Part shown: piece by piece, positions 1-5,658 of the stretch | Numbering within the stretch: the stretch's first letter is position 1 | Layout of the letters: every line of letters starts with the position of its first letter | Source: Anaerolineaceae bacterium | GTDB lineage: Bacteria > Chloroflexota > Anaerolineae > Anaerolineales > Anaerolineaceae | Reading direction: 5' to 3' | DNA length: 12,428 bases | NCBI GenBank assembly: GCA_011620505.1 | Contig: WOZA01000033.1 | Coordinates: forward strand, 1-12,428 | Notes under the pieces: generated by a model | Told to the model about the DNA's origin: nothing | The model's database searches: none | The model's input: only the letters and a program-made list of their open reading frames with translations | Translations under genes and position numbers: made by a program

Positions 1-344
1 TTTTTGCGGCGTTCTTTATCTTTTTGCCTGGTCAGCCCAAAGCCCAGGACGGTCTGAACTGCTAATAACAGGAACCCGGTCAATCCCGCCACGAATACAA
101 CGCTATCAATACTGTCATAGTTCGTGTACTGAATAATAAAATGCACTGCGATCGCCACCAACGCCACAATTCCGGCGTAGCGATGGTTTTTCGTCACAAA
201 CTGAAAAGTCTTTTTAAGCCAGTTGGGCAAGGTTTTACCTCTCTTGCGCAAGGACTCAACCACAGCTTGCAAAATCGGGCGTAAAACCAGGAAAAAAATA
301 CAGAGCAAACCTAATGAACCAAATGCACCACCAATTTCTTCCAT
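1..344 (-). CDS. Partial membrane protein with HX13H motif, possible heme-binding (cytochrome b/ferric-reductase-like)
   Basis: Only the N-terminal 114 codons are present; the gene continues past the left edge. The ATG (342-344) is preceded by a strong ribosome binding site, GGAGGAATT read on the minus strand. Three hydrophobic stretches are visible, at about residues 8-28, 55-72 and 81-104. A basic loop (residues 32-54) lies between the first two and a very basic tail (RQKDKERRK) follows the third. His54 and His68 sit at the two ends of the second helix with 13 residues between them. That HX13H spacing is typical of bis-histidine heme ligation in ferric-reductase and b-type cytochrome membrane domains. 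The start lies 19 bases after the stop of the HAD phosphatase gene on the same strand, so the two are probably co-transcribed. The family is not firmly recognised; heme binding is an inference. Confidence 0.6.
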   Translation of the reverse strand, partial: MEEIGGAFGSLGLLCIFFLVLRPILQAVVESLRKRGKTLPNWLKKTFQFVTKNHRYAGIVALVAIAVHFIIQYTNYDSIDSVVFVAGLTGFLLLAVQTVLGFGLTRQKDKERRK

Positions 345-363
345 AATTCCTCCAAATAGTAGA

Positions 364-1173
364 TTAATTTATTATATCCCAAGTCAGGTCTGTCAGATTT
401 TCGCAAACAAGATCTGGTTGATTTTTTGCATTTGCCAGGTCTTCGCGCCTGGTCTCACCGCTCAGCACCAGCACAGTTCGTACACCTGCGGTTTGGCCGA
501 GGGCAATATCGGTGTATAGGCGGTCACCGACCATGACCAGTTCCTCCGGCTTAAGCCCCCACTCCTCCGCCAGCGCATTCACGATCCCAGGGTTGGGCTT
601 GCCGATCACAACATCTGCTTTCCGCCCGGTGGAAGCCTCCACCAGGCTCATCATCGCGCCGATATCTGGCACTGGTCCTTCCGGTGTCGGGCAATTTATA
701 TCGGGATGAGTGGCGATGTAGGGCAATCCTTTGCGCACAAAGCTACAAAAAGCGCTGATTCGGTCATACGTCAGGCCGGTGTCATATCCGATCACGACCA
801 AGTCCGGATCGGTTTCGCTCAGGGCAATGCCGCCCTCGCAGAAGCTCTCCGCCAGGCTGGGCGTTCCCAACAGGAAGACTTTTTTGCCAGAATGATGCTT
901 GTTCAGATAGGCAATGGTGGCATCGCCCGCAGTATACACGCGCGCATCTTCCTCCCTGACTCCCAACGCTTTCAACTTGCGGATGTAATCCAGCTTGCTA
1001 TGGGACGTGTTGTTCGTCAGGAAGCAAAAAGGCAATCCGCGGCGGTTTAAGAGCTCAAGCAGTTCCAAAGCGCCTGGCAAGAGGGCATCACCAAGAAAAA
1101 AGGTACCATCCATGTCCAGTAAAAAGGCTTTGGCTTGGCTTAGTGAACGTTGGTTAATGTTTGACGTTGACAT
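364..1173 (-). CDS. HAD-superfamily subclass IIA hydrolase (NagD/4-nitrophenylphosphatase-like)
   Basis: This 269-residue protein has all the HAD motifs. Motif I is DMDGT, with nucleophile Asp20 and general acid Asp22. Motif II is TNN with Thr53. Lys192 lies in GKPNP, and motif III is GDRLYTD (Asp217, Asp222). The C2-type cap between motifs II and III and the GKPNP signature place it in subclass IIA with NagD, AraL and phosphoglycolate/4-nitrophenyl phosphatases. Length matches the family (about 250-280). It should be a soluble Mg2+-dependent phosphatase acting on small phosphorylated metabolites; the substrate cannot be read from sequence. The ATG start is supported by AAGGA about 10 bases upstream. 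It is divergent from the HMA chaperone with only 44 bases between start codons, and is followed after 19 bases by the partial membrane protein gene. Confidence 0.92.
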   Translation of the reverse strand: MSTSNINQRSLSQAKAFLLDMDGTFFLGDALLPGALELLELLNRRGLPFCFLTNNTSHSKLDYIRKLKALGVREEDARVYTAGDATIAYLNKHHSGKKVFLLGTPSLAESFCEGGIALSETDPDLVVIGYDTGLTYDRISAFCSFVRKGLPYIATHPDINCPTPEGPVPDIGAMMSLVEASTGRKADVVIGKPNPGIVNALAEEWGLKPEELVMVGDRLYTDIALGQTAGVRTVLVLSGETRREDLANAKNQPDLVCENLTDLTWDIIN

Positions 1174-1194
1174 TTATTCTGTCCTTACTAAAAT
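1167..1194 (+). promoter_or_regulatory. Sigma-70-type promoter for the HMA chaperone gene
   Basis: A perfect -35 box TTGACA (1167-1172) is separated by 16 bp from a -10 box TAAAAT (1189-1194, 5 of 6). The expected transcription start is near 1201, leaving a leader of about 17 bases that contains the AAGGAAG ribosome binding site. The -35 box overlaps the start codon of the divergent HAD gene (1171-1173). Identified by eye against the consensus only. Confidence 0.6.
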
Positions 1195-1217
1195 CAATCA
1201 AACGAAAGGAAGATACC

Positions 1218-1421
1218 ATGAATACTATTTGTTATTCTGTTCCAAATGTTAGCTGCAATCACTGCGTAATGCATGTTCAGAAGGCACTCCAACCCCTGGA
1301 AGGCGTCAAAAAGGTTGATGTCGATCTTGAAACCAAATCTGTCACGGTCGAATTTGACTCCCCGGCAACTGATTTACAGCTGAGAGCTGCTTTAGCTGAA
1401 ATCGGCTATCCCGCCGCCTGA
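1218..1421 (+). CDS. Heavy-metal-associated (HMA) domain protein, CopZ-like metallochaperone
   Basis: The 67-residue protein is essentially one HMA domain. The metal-binding loop reads NVSCNHC, with Cys13 and Cys16 in a CxxC arrangement and Ser where the usual motif has Thr (MTCxxC). The rest follows the fold pattern: a helix with the QKALQPLEGV stretch, a V-x-V-x-L strand, a second strand KSVTVEF, and a final helix ending in EIGYPAA. Length matches CopZ and Atx1-type chaperones (about 65-72). It probably binds Cu(I) or another soft metal in the cytoplasm and hands it to a P-type ATPase or regulator; neither is in this window. The ATG at 1218 is chosen because AAGGAAG stands 4 bases upstream and the domain begins right after it; an earlier in-frame start near 1161 would only add unrelated residues. 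Its stop directly abuts the rnhA stop on the other strand. Confidence 0.9.
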   Translation: MNTICYSVPNVSCNHCVMHVQKALQPLEGVKKVDVDLETKSVTVEFDSPATDLQLRAALAEIGYPAA

Positions 1422-1865
1422 TCAAAGACCAAGCTTCCGGATAGCATCATTCGCCAGTTCATCCGCCCGTTCATTGTAACGGTTGCCCGCATGCCCCTTC
1501 ACCCAGTTCCAACTGACCTGGTGTTTTGCCATTTCGCGATCAAGCTCCTGCCATAGATCTGCATTCAGCAAGACGCCATCTTTGCGGCGCCAGCCGCGAG
1601 CTTTCCAACCCGGCAACCATATGGTTGCGGCGTTAACCAGGTAGCTGGAATCGGTGAAAAAATGCACGACTGAAGGCTGATTGAGAGCTTTCAACCCCTC
1701 AAGCGCAGCGGTAATCTCCATGCGGTTGTTCGTAGTAAGCTTTTCAGCTCCACTGATCTCTTTGCTGTGACCAGGGGTGATCAATATCGCTCCCCATCCG
1801 CCTGGTCCGGGATTACCCCAGCAGGCTCCATCGGAATAAATTTTCACAACTGGTTTATCGCTCAA
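1422..1865 (-). CDS. rnhA: Ribonuclease HI
   Basis: This 147-residue protein is a standard-length bacterial RNase HI, which cleaves the RNA strand of RNA-DNA hybrids (R-loops, primer remnants). All catalytic residues are visible: Asp12 in SDGACWGNPGPGGWG, Glu50 in NNRMEI, Asp72 in FTDSSYL and Asp135 in NERADEL. The flap/loop histidine is His125 in WVKGHAGN. These match E. coli Asp10, Glu48, Asp70, Asp134 and His124. The basic handle region GWKARGWRRKDG (86-97) is present. The start is a TTG (1863-1865); it is supported by an AGGTAA ribosome binding site that overlaps the stop of the upstream lipoprotein gene, 5 bases before the TTG. The 2-base gap implies translational coupling with that gene. 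The 3' end touches the stop of the convergent HMA gene. Confidence 0.97.
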   Translation of the reverse strand: MSDKPVVKIYSDGACWGNPGPGGWGAILITPGHSKEISGAEKLTTNNRMEITAALEGLKALNQPSVVHFFTDSSYLVNAATIWLPGWKARGWRRKDGVLLNADLWQELDREMAKHQVSWNWVKGHAGNRYNERADELANDAIRKLGL

Positions 1866-1867
1866 GT

Positions 1868-3250
1868 TTACCTCGTGGGGTACTCAGCCAGGGTCTGTTT
1901 GAGCACATCGATAATGCTGGAGAAATAGTCCGGTTCAAGACCGTACACCCGCAGGTAGGCATCCTGTAATACGTACCGATTGATGCCCCATGAAGCCGCT
2001 TCAGGTGCGAGCGTCAGGTGAACACCTTCCTTCAGAGCAGAAGCCCAGGCAGGATGGAAAGCCGCGTAATCCTCCGCAACCACGGCAGGATGCCCGGTGG
2101 CAGGCCACAGGCCGGTAATATCAACCAATCTTGCCTGCTGGGAGGGCTGCAGCATCCATCTGACAAAAAACCAGGCTGCCTGAACGGTTTCAGCATCAGC
2201 GGCGTTGATCGCTACACTGATCGACTCAAGAGCGATCGAACCTTTTCCATCTTTTGTCGGATAAGGAATGGTTTCCCAATTGGTCTCTGACTCCTTTTCT
2301 GGCAAGTAATACGTCTGCTGATTAAGTTCACTCAGCGTCCCTTCATAGGTGAGGGCATACTTATCAACAAAATACTGATATGGCGTGGGCTCCAGACCGA
2401 CCCATGAGGTGTCATCGACAAAAGCCTGTTTCAAGGTCCGGAAGGAAGCATCGAGCGCGCTATCCTGCAAACTTAAAACATGGTTTTCGATCGAATAGGT
2501 ACCGCCAAAAGCGGCATACCAGCTTTGGGCAGAAAGGACGGATTTGGAAAGCAGGAGTCCGCCTGTGCCATTATTGACATAGAGATTGTCGTTCAGGTTG
2601 GCACGTAAACCAGCCTGCATCTGGCTGGCAAAGTCATCCCAGCTTAGCGGCACTCCCTCCAAACCAAGCTCTTTTGCCCACCCAGTTCGATAGTAGATAA
2701 GACCCGCATCATAAGCCAACGGCAGCGAATAGCGTGGCATAGCTTCGTTCGGTTTGGGCGCAAAAGCTTTAAAAGGTGAAGCCGGGTCGTACGAGTCCAA
2801 GGCTCCCCAGGTTGGGTCGTTGATGTAGTCATTCAAATCCAGGAGCGTGACCTGGTTTTGTGGATTCAACAAATCGAACGTTTTACCAATGATGACATTC
2901 GCGTTCAGATTCCCCTGCTGCAACGCTTCAGCCATTAATTCATCGCTGTCAAAGGACTCAGCAACTGCCCGGATTCCCCAGGAATTGGTCAGGTTGAAGT
3001 CATCAATCAGTTGGTTAACCCGATTTTGGTCCCTGACCCAAGGGTAAGCTACCTTCACCTCCTTCCCTCGCAATGCGTTGAGATCCACCACCAGCGTGGG
3101 TTTGTTGGTCGGCTGGGGCGTCGCAGTTGGAGGGAGTGGAGTAGGAGTACGCGTTGGAGGAAGCGTCAGAGTGGGGGTTATTGGCTGGCAGGCGTTAACG
3201 ATGATGAGCATGCACAGCGATAGCAGCAAAAGCAATTTGGATTTCTTCAT
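1868..3250 (-). CDS. Extracellular solute-binding lipoprotein (ABC transporter family-1 type)
   Basis: The 460-residue product starts with a lipoprotein signal: MKKSK, a hydrophobic core (residues 6-18) and a lipobox ending NAC with lipidated Cys21. A Pro/Thr-rich linker (22-52, TPTP-type repeats) follows, common in Chloroflexi surface lipoproteins. The mature part resembles family-1 (carbohydrate) binding proteins: a YDAGLIYYRTGWAKELGL segment near residue 180, a W-D-D-F motif near 204, and a C-terminal FVRWMLQPSQQARLVDITG segment. Substrate is unknown; a sugar or maltodextrin is suggested only by the divergent GH13 gene. No permease or ATPase genes lie nearby, so it is an orphan. The ATG at 3250 has a weak GGAT site upstream. 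An ATG at 3262 would add four residues. A longer frame opening at 3406 runs through the selenocysteine tRNA and is not real. Confidence 0.88.
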   Translation of the reverse strand: MKKSKLLLLLSLCMLIIVNACQPITPTLTLPPTRTPTPLPPTATPQPTNKPTLVVDLNALRGKEVKVAYPWVRDQNRVNQLIDDFNLTNSWGIRAVAESFDSDELMAEALQQGNLNANVIIGKTFDLLNPQNQVTLLDLNDYINDPTWGALDSYDPASPFKAFAPKPNEAMPRYSLPLAYDAGLIYYRTGWAKELGLEGVPLSWDDFASQMQAGLRANLNDNLYVNNGTGGLLLSKSVLSAQSWYAAFGGTYSIENHVLSLQDSALDASFRTLKQAFVDDTSWVGLEPTPYQYFVDKYALTYEGTLSELNQQTYYLPEKESETNWETIPYPTKDGKGSIALESISVAINAADAETVQAAWFFVRWMLQPSQQARLVDITGLWPATGHPAVVAEDYAAFHPAWASALKEGVHLTLAPEAASWGINRYVLQDAYLRVYGLEPDYFSSIIDVLKQTLAEYPTR

Positions 3251-3268
3251 GTTTTTATCCATAATAAA

Positions 3269-3360
3269 CGGGAATGGATGGGAGTCGAACCCACGACGGC
3301 TCTTACCGACCCGACACTGATTTTGAAGACCAGGAAGCCCACCGGGACTTTGCCATTCCC
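3269..3360 (-). tRNA. selC: Selenocysteine tRNA, anticodon UCA
   Basis: The 92-base minus-strand element folds as a bacterial tRNA-Sec. An 8-bp acceptor stem (GGGAATGG with CCATTCCC) is followed by discriminator G73 at 3269. The D arm has a 6-bp stem (AAGTCC/GGGCTT, one G-U) closed by a 4-base loop CGGT. The anticodon arm CTGGT/ATCAG encloses loop CTTCAAA with anticodon UCA at 3324-3326. A long variable arm contains CGGT/GCCG around AAGA. The T arm has a GTGGG/CCCAT stem and loop TTCGACT. The 8+5 bp acceptor/T stack, 6-bp D stem, tiny D loop and G73 are hallmarks of bacterial tRNA-Sec, which inserts selenocysteine at recoded UGA via SelB. No CCA is encoded. The gene stands 18 bases before the lipoprotein start with no terminator between. 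selA, selB and selD are not in this window. Confidence 0.96.
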
Positions 3361-3366
3361 GATTTA

Positions 3367-3395
3367 AGAATAATTCAAAACAAGCAAGCTTGCAA
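3367..3395 (-). promoter_or_regulatory. Sigma-70-type promoter of the selenocysteine tRNA
   Basis: On the minus strand a -35 box TTGCAA (3390-3395, 4 of 6) and a -10 box TATTCT (3367-3372, 4 of 6) are separated by exactly 17 bp. Six bases later comes G at 3360, the first base of the mature tRNA. The usual spacing from -10 box to +1 therefore places transcription initiation on the tRNA 5' end. By-eye identification, with no experimental support. Confidence 0.55.
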
Positions 3396-3411
3396 CCCCC
3401 ACGCATGGGGG
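3396..3411. repeat. Perfect inverted repeat next to the selC -35 box
   Basis: CCCCCA and TGGGGG form a perfect 6-bp-arm palindrome around a CGCA centre, immediately upstream of the selC -35 box. A second palindrome, AATGATCATT (3414-3423), follows within three bases, and GCAAGCTTGC (3384-3393) overlaps the selC -35 box and spacer. Neither flank of the GC-rich arm has a T-run, so it is not a typical terminator. It may be a protein-binding site; its function is unknown. Confidence 0.4.
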
Positions 3412-3505
3412 ATAATGATCATTCCAAAAGCTAACGCCTGTTTAACATAAGATGGCAACTATTGCTAAGAAATTATTAACAAATTGTTATTCCTTGGATA
3501 AAATT

Positions 3506-3534
3506 ATGACAAAAGTCTCTGCGCTAAGTATAAT
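3506..3534 (+). promoter_or_regulatory. Sigma-70-type promoter of the GH13 gene
   Basis: ATGACA (3506-3511, 5 of 6 to the -35 consensus) and a perfect TATAAT (3529-3534) are spaced by 17 bp. The expected start is around 3541, leaving a leader of about 38 bases that ends in the GAGGAA ribosome binding site. This is one of the best promoter matches in the window. Confidence 0.7.
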
Positions 3535-3548
3535 AATTGGTTAGCGCA
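3520..3548. promoter_or_regulatory. Inverted repeat flanking the GH13 -10 box, candidate operator
   Basis: TGCGCTAA (3520-3527) and TTAGCGCA (3541-3548) are perfect 8-bp inverted arms separated by 13 bp. The half-sites are about 21 bp apart centre to centre, roughly two helical turns, and bracket the TATAAT box and the predicted transcription start. A dimeric repressor bound here would block the promoter. The regulator is not in the window and the site matches no operator I can name, so the role is inferred. Confidence 0.5.
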
Positions 3549-3578
3549 TCAACTATATTTTCGCACTATTGAGGAAAC

Positions 3579-5033
3579 ATGACAGACTACAACAACCGGA
3601 CACCGGACTGGGTCAAGAACGCTGTCTTTTATCAAATCTTCCCTGACCGGTTTGCCTGGAGCTCGCGCGTAAACAAACCGGGTCTTTTTGAAAAATGGGA
3701 CAGCCTCCCCACTATCTACGGCTTTAAAGGCGGCGACCTGATGGGTGTTTATGAAAAGCTGGATTACCTTGAAGACCTGGGTATCAATGCAATTTATTTG
3801 AATCCGATCTTCCAATCAGCTTCAAATCACAGATACCACACGCATGACTACTACCAGGTGGACCCTCTCCTGGGCGGGAACGATGCCTTCAAGACCTTAC
3901 TGAACGCCGCGCATGACCGCGGAATTCGCATCGTTTTGGATGGAGTTTTCAACCATGCCAGCAGAGGTTTCTTCCCGTTTAACCACATCCTTGAAAATGG
4001 TCAGGATTCACCCTATATCGATTGGTTTAAGGTTCACGGCTTCCCGCTAAACGCTTACCAGGGCAAGCCCAATTACGACTGCTGGTGGAACCTGCCGGCA
4101 TTGCCAAAATTTAACACTGAGAATCCCATCGTACGCCGTTACATCATGGACATTGCACGCTATTGGATTGATCAAGGCATCGATGGGTGGCGCCTGGATG
4201 TTCCCTTTGAGATTAAAACCGCGGGTTTCTGGGAGGAATTCCGGGATGTGGTCAAGACTGCCAACCCCGAGGCCTACATTGTTGGCGAAATTCCATCTGA
4301 AGCCCAGGAATGGCTCAATTCAGGCGACAAATTTGATGCCGTCATGAATTATCAACTCTCCCATGCCGCCGTGAGCTTCTTTGGTGGTGATACAGTTAAT
4401 CACAAACTTGCCGAAGGCATGATGGGGCTGGGCAACCCACAACCTATGGACGCTCAGGCGTTTGCCCGACGCACCAGCGAATTACTCGAACTTTATCCCC
4501 ATGAATTTGCCTATGCGCAGCTAAACCTCCTCGACAGCCACGACATGCCCCGCTTCCTCAGCCTGATGAACGGCAGCGTCGCCAAGCTGAAACTTGCCTA
4601 CAACTTCGTGCTGACTTACCCCGGCGCACCCTGCATCTATTACGGAGATGAAATCGGGCTCGATGGCGGTCGGGATCCCCTCAGCCGCAAGAGCTTTACC
4701 TGGCGCCAGGAAGATTGGAATGTGGAACTGCGTGACGCCATCAAGGAAGCCATTACAATCCGCCATGCCATCCCCGCCCTGCGCACAGGCTCCTACGAAC
4801 CTATTTATGCCCAGGATGGCGTGCTGGCTTACTTACGCCGGGATGAGTTGGACACGGTGTTGGTTGTTTTGAATAATGCCAATGCGGCTGTAAAACTCAA
4901 CTTTGCAACGGGCGATGCCTTCGAAGACGGTGCCGAGTTGCAGGATCAACTCAGTGACAAACATGTCCAGGTTGAACAGCAGCAGATCACTGATCTTACA
5001 GTCCCTCCCATGGGCGCGATGATCCTCGCCTAA
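3579..5033 (+). CDS. Cytoplasmic GH13 alpha-amylase-family enzyme, neopullulanase/maltodextrin-hydrolase-like
   Basis: The 484-residue enzyme should hydrolyse alpha-1,4 (perhaps alpha-1,6) bonds of malto-oligosaccharides by the retaining mechanism. All conserved GH13 regions are present. Region I is DGVFNH (121-126). Region II is GWRLD with nucleophile Asp207. Region III is VGEIP with acid/base Glu237. Region IV is DSHD with Asp322. Region V is LPKFN (175-179), the type seen in the neopullulanase/cyclomaltodextrinase branch. YYGDEIG (354-360) follows, and a C-terminal beta domain begins around 400. No signal peptide is seen, so it acts in the cytoplasm. It lacks the roughly 120-residue N-terminal domain of classical neopullulanases (about 585 residues). 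The ATG is preceded by GAGGAA. It stands alone between its own promoter with a possible operator and a terminator. The divergent solute-binding lipoprotein may supply its substrate, but that is inference. Confidence 0.93.
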   Translation: MTDYNNRTPDWVKNAVFYQIFPDRFAWSSRVNKPGLFEKWDSLPTIYGFKGGDLMGVYEKLDYLEDLGINAIYLNPIFQSASNHRYHTHDYYQVDPLLGGNDAFKTLLNAAHDRGIRIVLDGVFNHASRGFFPFNHILENGQDSPYIDWFKVHGFPLNAYQGKPNYDCWWNLPALPKFNTENPIVRRYIMDIARYWIDQGIDGWRLDVPFEIKTAGFWEEFRDVVKTANPEAYIVGEIPSEAQEWLNSGDKFDAVMNYQLSHAAVSFFGGDTVNHKLAEGMMGLGNPQPMDAQAFARRTSELLELYPHEFAYAQLNLLDSHDMPRFLSLMNGSVAKLKLAYNFVLTYPGAPCIYYGDEIGLDGGRDPLSRKSFTWRQEDWNVELRDAIKEAITIRHAIPALRTGSYEPIYAQDGVLAYLRRDELDTVLVVLNNANAAVKLNFATGDAFEDGAELQDQLSDKHVQVEQQQITDLTVPPMGAMILA

Positions 5034-5051
5034 AAAATGTTTCTTGCTTTG

Positions 5052-5082
5052 AACTGACCCCGCGTTGGGGTCAGTTTATTTT
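5052..5082 (+). terminator. Rho-independent terminator after the GH13 gene
   Basis: AACTGACCCC (5052-5061) pairs perfectly over 10 bp with GGGGTCAGTT (5067-5076) around a GCGTT loop. The T-rich tail TTATTTT follows. It lies 18 bases after the GH13 stop. On the minus strand the hairpin forms too but lacks a clear U-tract, so it may serve the convergent PAP2 gene only weakly. Confidence 0.88.
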
Positions 5083-5087
5083 AACAA

Positions 5088-5648
5088 TCAGGCCAGGAAG
5101 GGAAAAACATCCGGTAATTTTTGGATGAGAACGGGGAGAAATTTTACTGCCAAAGAGCCACTCAGCGCGCCGATCAGCCAACCCACAAAAATATCTGAAA
5201 AGTAATGCAGGCGCAATGCCACCCTGGAATAACCGACCAGGATTGCCCAGGCAAACAACCCAATAAACCAAAGCGGATTCTGGAACTGCAGCGCCAGGAA
5301 AGCGATCGTCATCGCGCGGGCAGCATGCCCCGAAGGGAAAGAATGTGGGTCAGTGACGCGATAAATACTGCCCCATTCACCCTCTGGGCGGGGGCGGCGC
5401 AACAAGAACTTTATTCCAAGCACGAACACCGCCAGGATGGCAAGCGCGAGCGCCAACAGGATAGCGGTAGTACGGATCGACCCCCGGGTAAAAAGCCATA
5501 TCAAGATCAAGCCAATCAGCCAATACCAAGAATCACCACTGTGCCCGATCAGCGCGACCAGTTTGTGCGCAAACCCATCTTCCCTTTGCAAAACCAGGCG
5601 CGCAGAGATTTCTTCATCCACTTTCTGGATATGATCAAACAACTTCAA
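5088..5648 (-). CDS. PAP2-superfamily membrane phosphatase
   Basis: From the preferred start the product is 186 residues. It carries the three phosphatase motifs of the PAP2/type-2 phosphatidic acid phosphatase family: KX6RP (Lys80 to Pro88), PSGH (105-108) and SRX5HX3D (Arg142, His148, Asp152). Several hydrophobic segments surround them, so the active site should face the outer side of the membrane. Likely substrates are lipid phosphates such as phosphatidate, PG-phosphate or undecaprenyl pyrophosphate; these cannot be distinguished here. The frame is open upstream and overlaps the rhomboid gene. The TTG at 5646-5648 is preferred because GCAGGA stands 4 bases upstream, just past the rhomboid stop. 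A TTG at 5702 (204 residues) has no convincing ribosome binding site. It is the last gene of the gmk-rhomboid-PAP2 run. Confidence 0.85.
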   Translation of the reverse strand: MKLFDHIQKVDEEISARLVLQREDGFAHKLVALIGHSGDSWYWLIGLILIWLFTRGSIRTTAILLALALAILAVFVLGIKFLLRRPRPEGEWGSIYRVTDPHSFPSGHAARAMTIAFLALQFQNPLWFIGLFAWAILVGYSRVALRLHYFSDIFVGWLIGALSGSLAVKFLPVLIQKLPDVFPFLA

Positions 5649-5658
5649 GCGTTCCTGC

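Noticed and set aside
1161..1217. Upstream start for the HMA protein near 1161
   Set aside because: It would precede the predicted transcription start and add residues outside the HMA fold, whereas the ATG at 1218 has a good ribosome binding site.
3251..3406. N-terminal extension of the lipoprotein gene to an ATG at 3406
   Set aside because: It translates the selenocysteine tRNA, has no ribosome binding site and would bury the lipoprotein signal peptide internally.
3396..3411. GC-rich hairpin as a transcription terminator
   Set aside because: No T-run follows on either strand and no gene ends nearby; both neighbouring genes point away from it.
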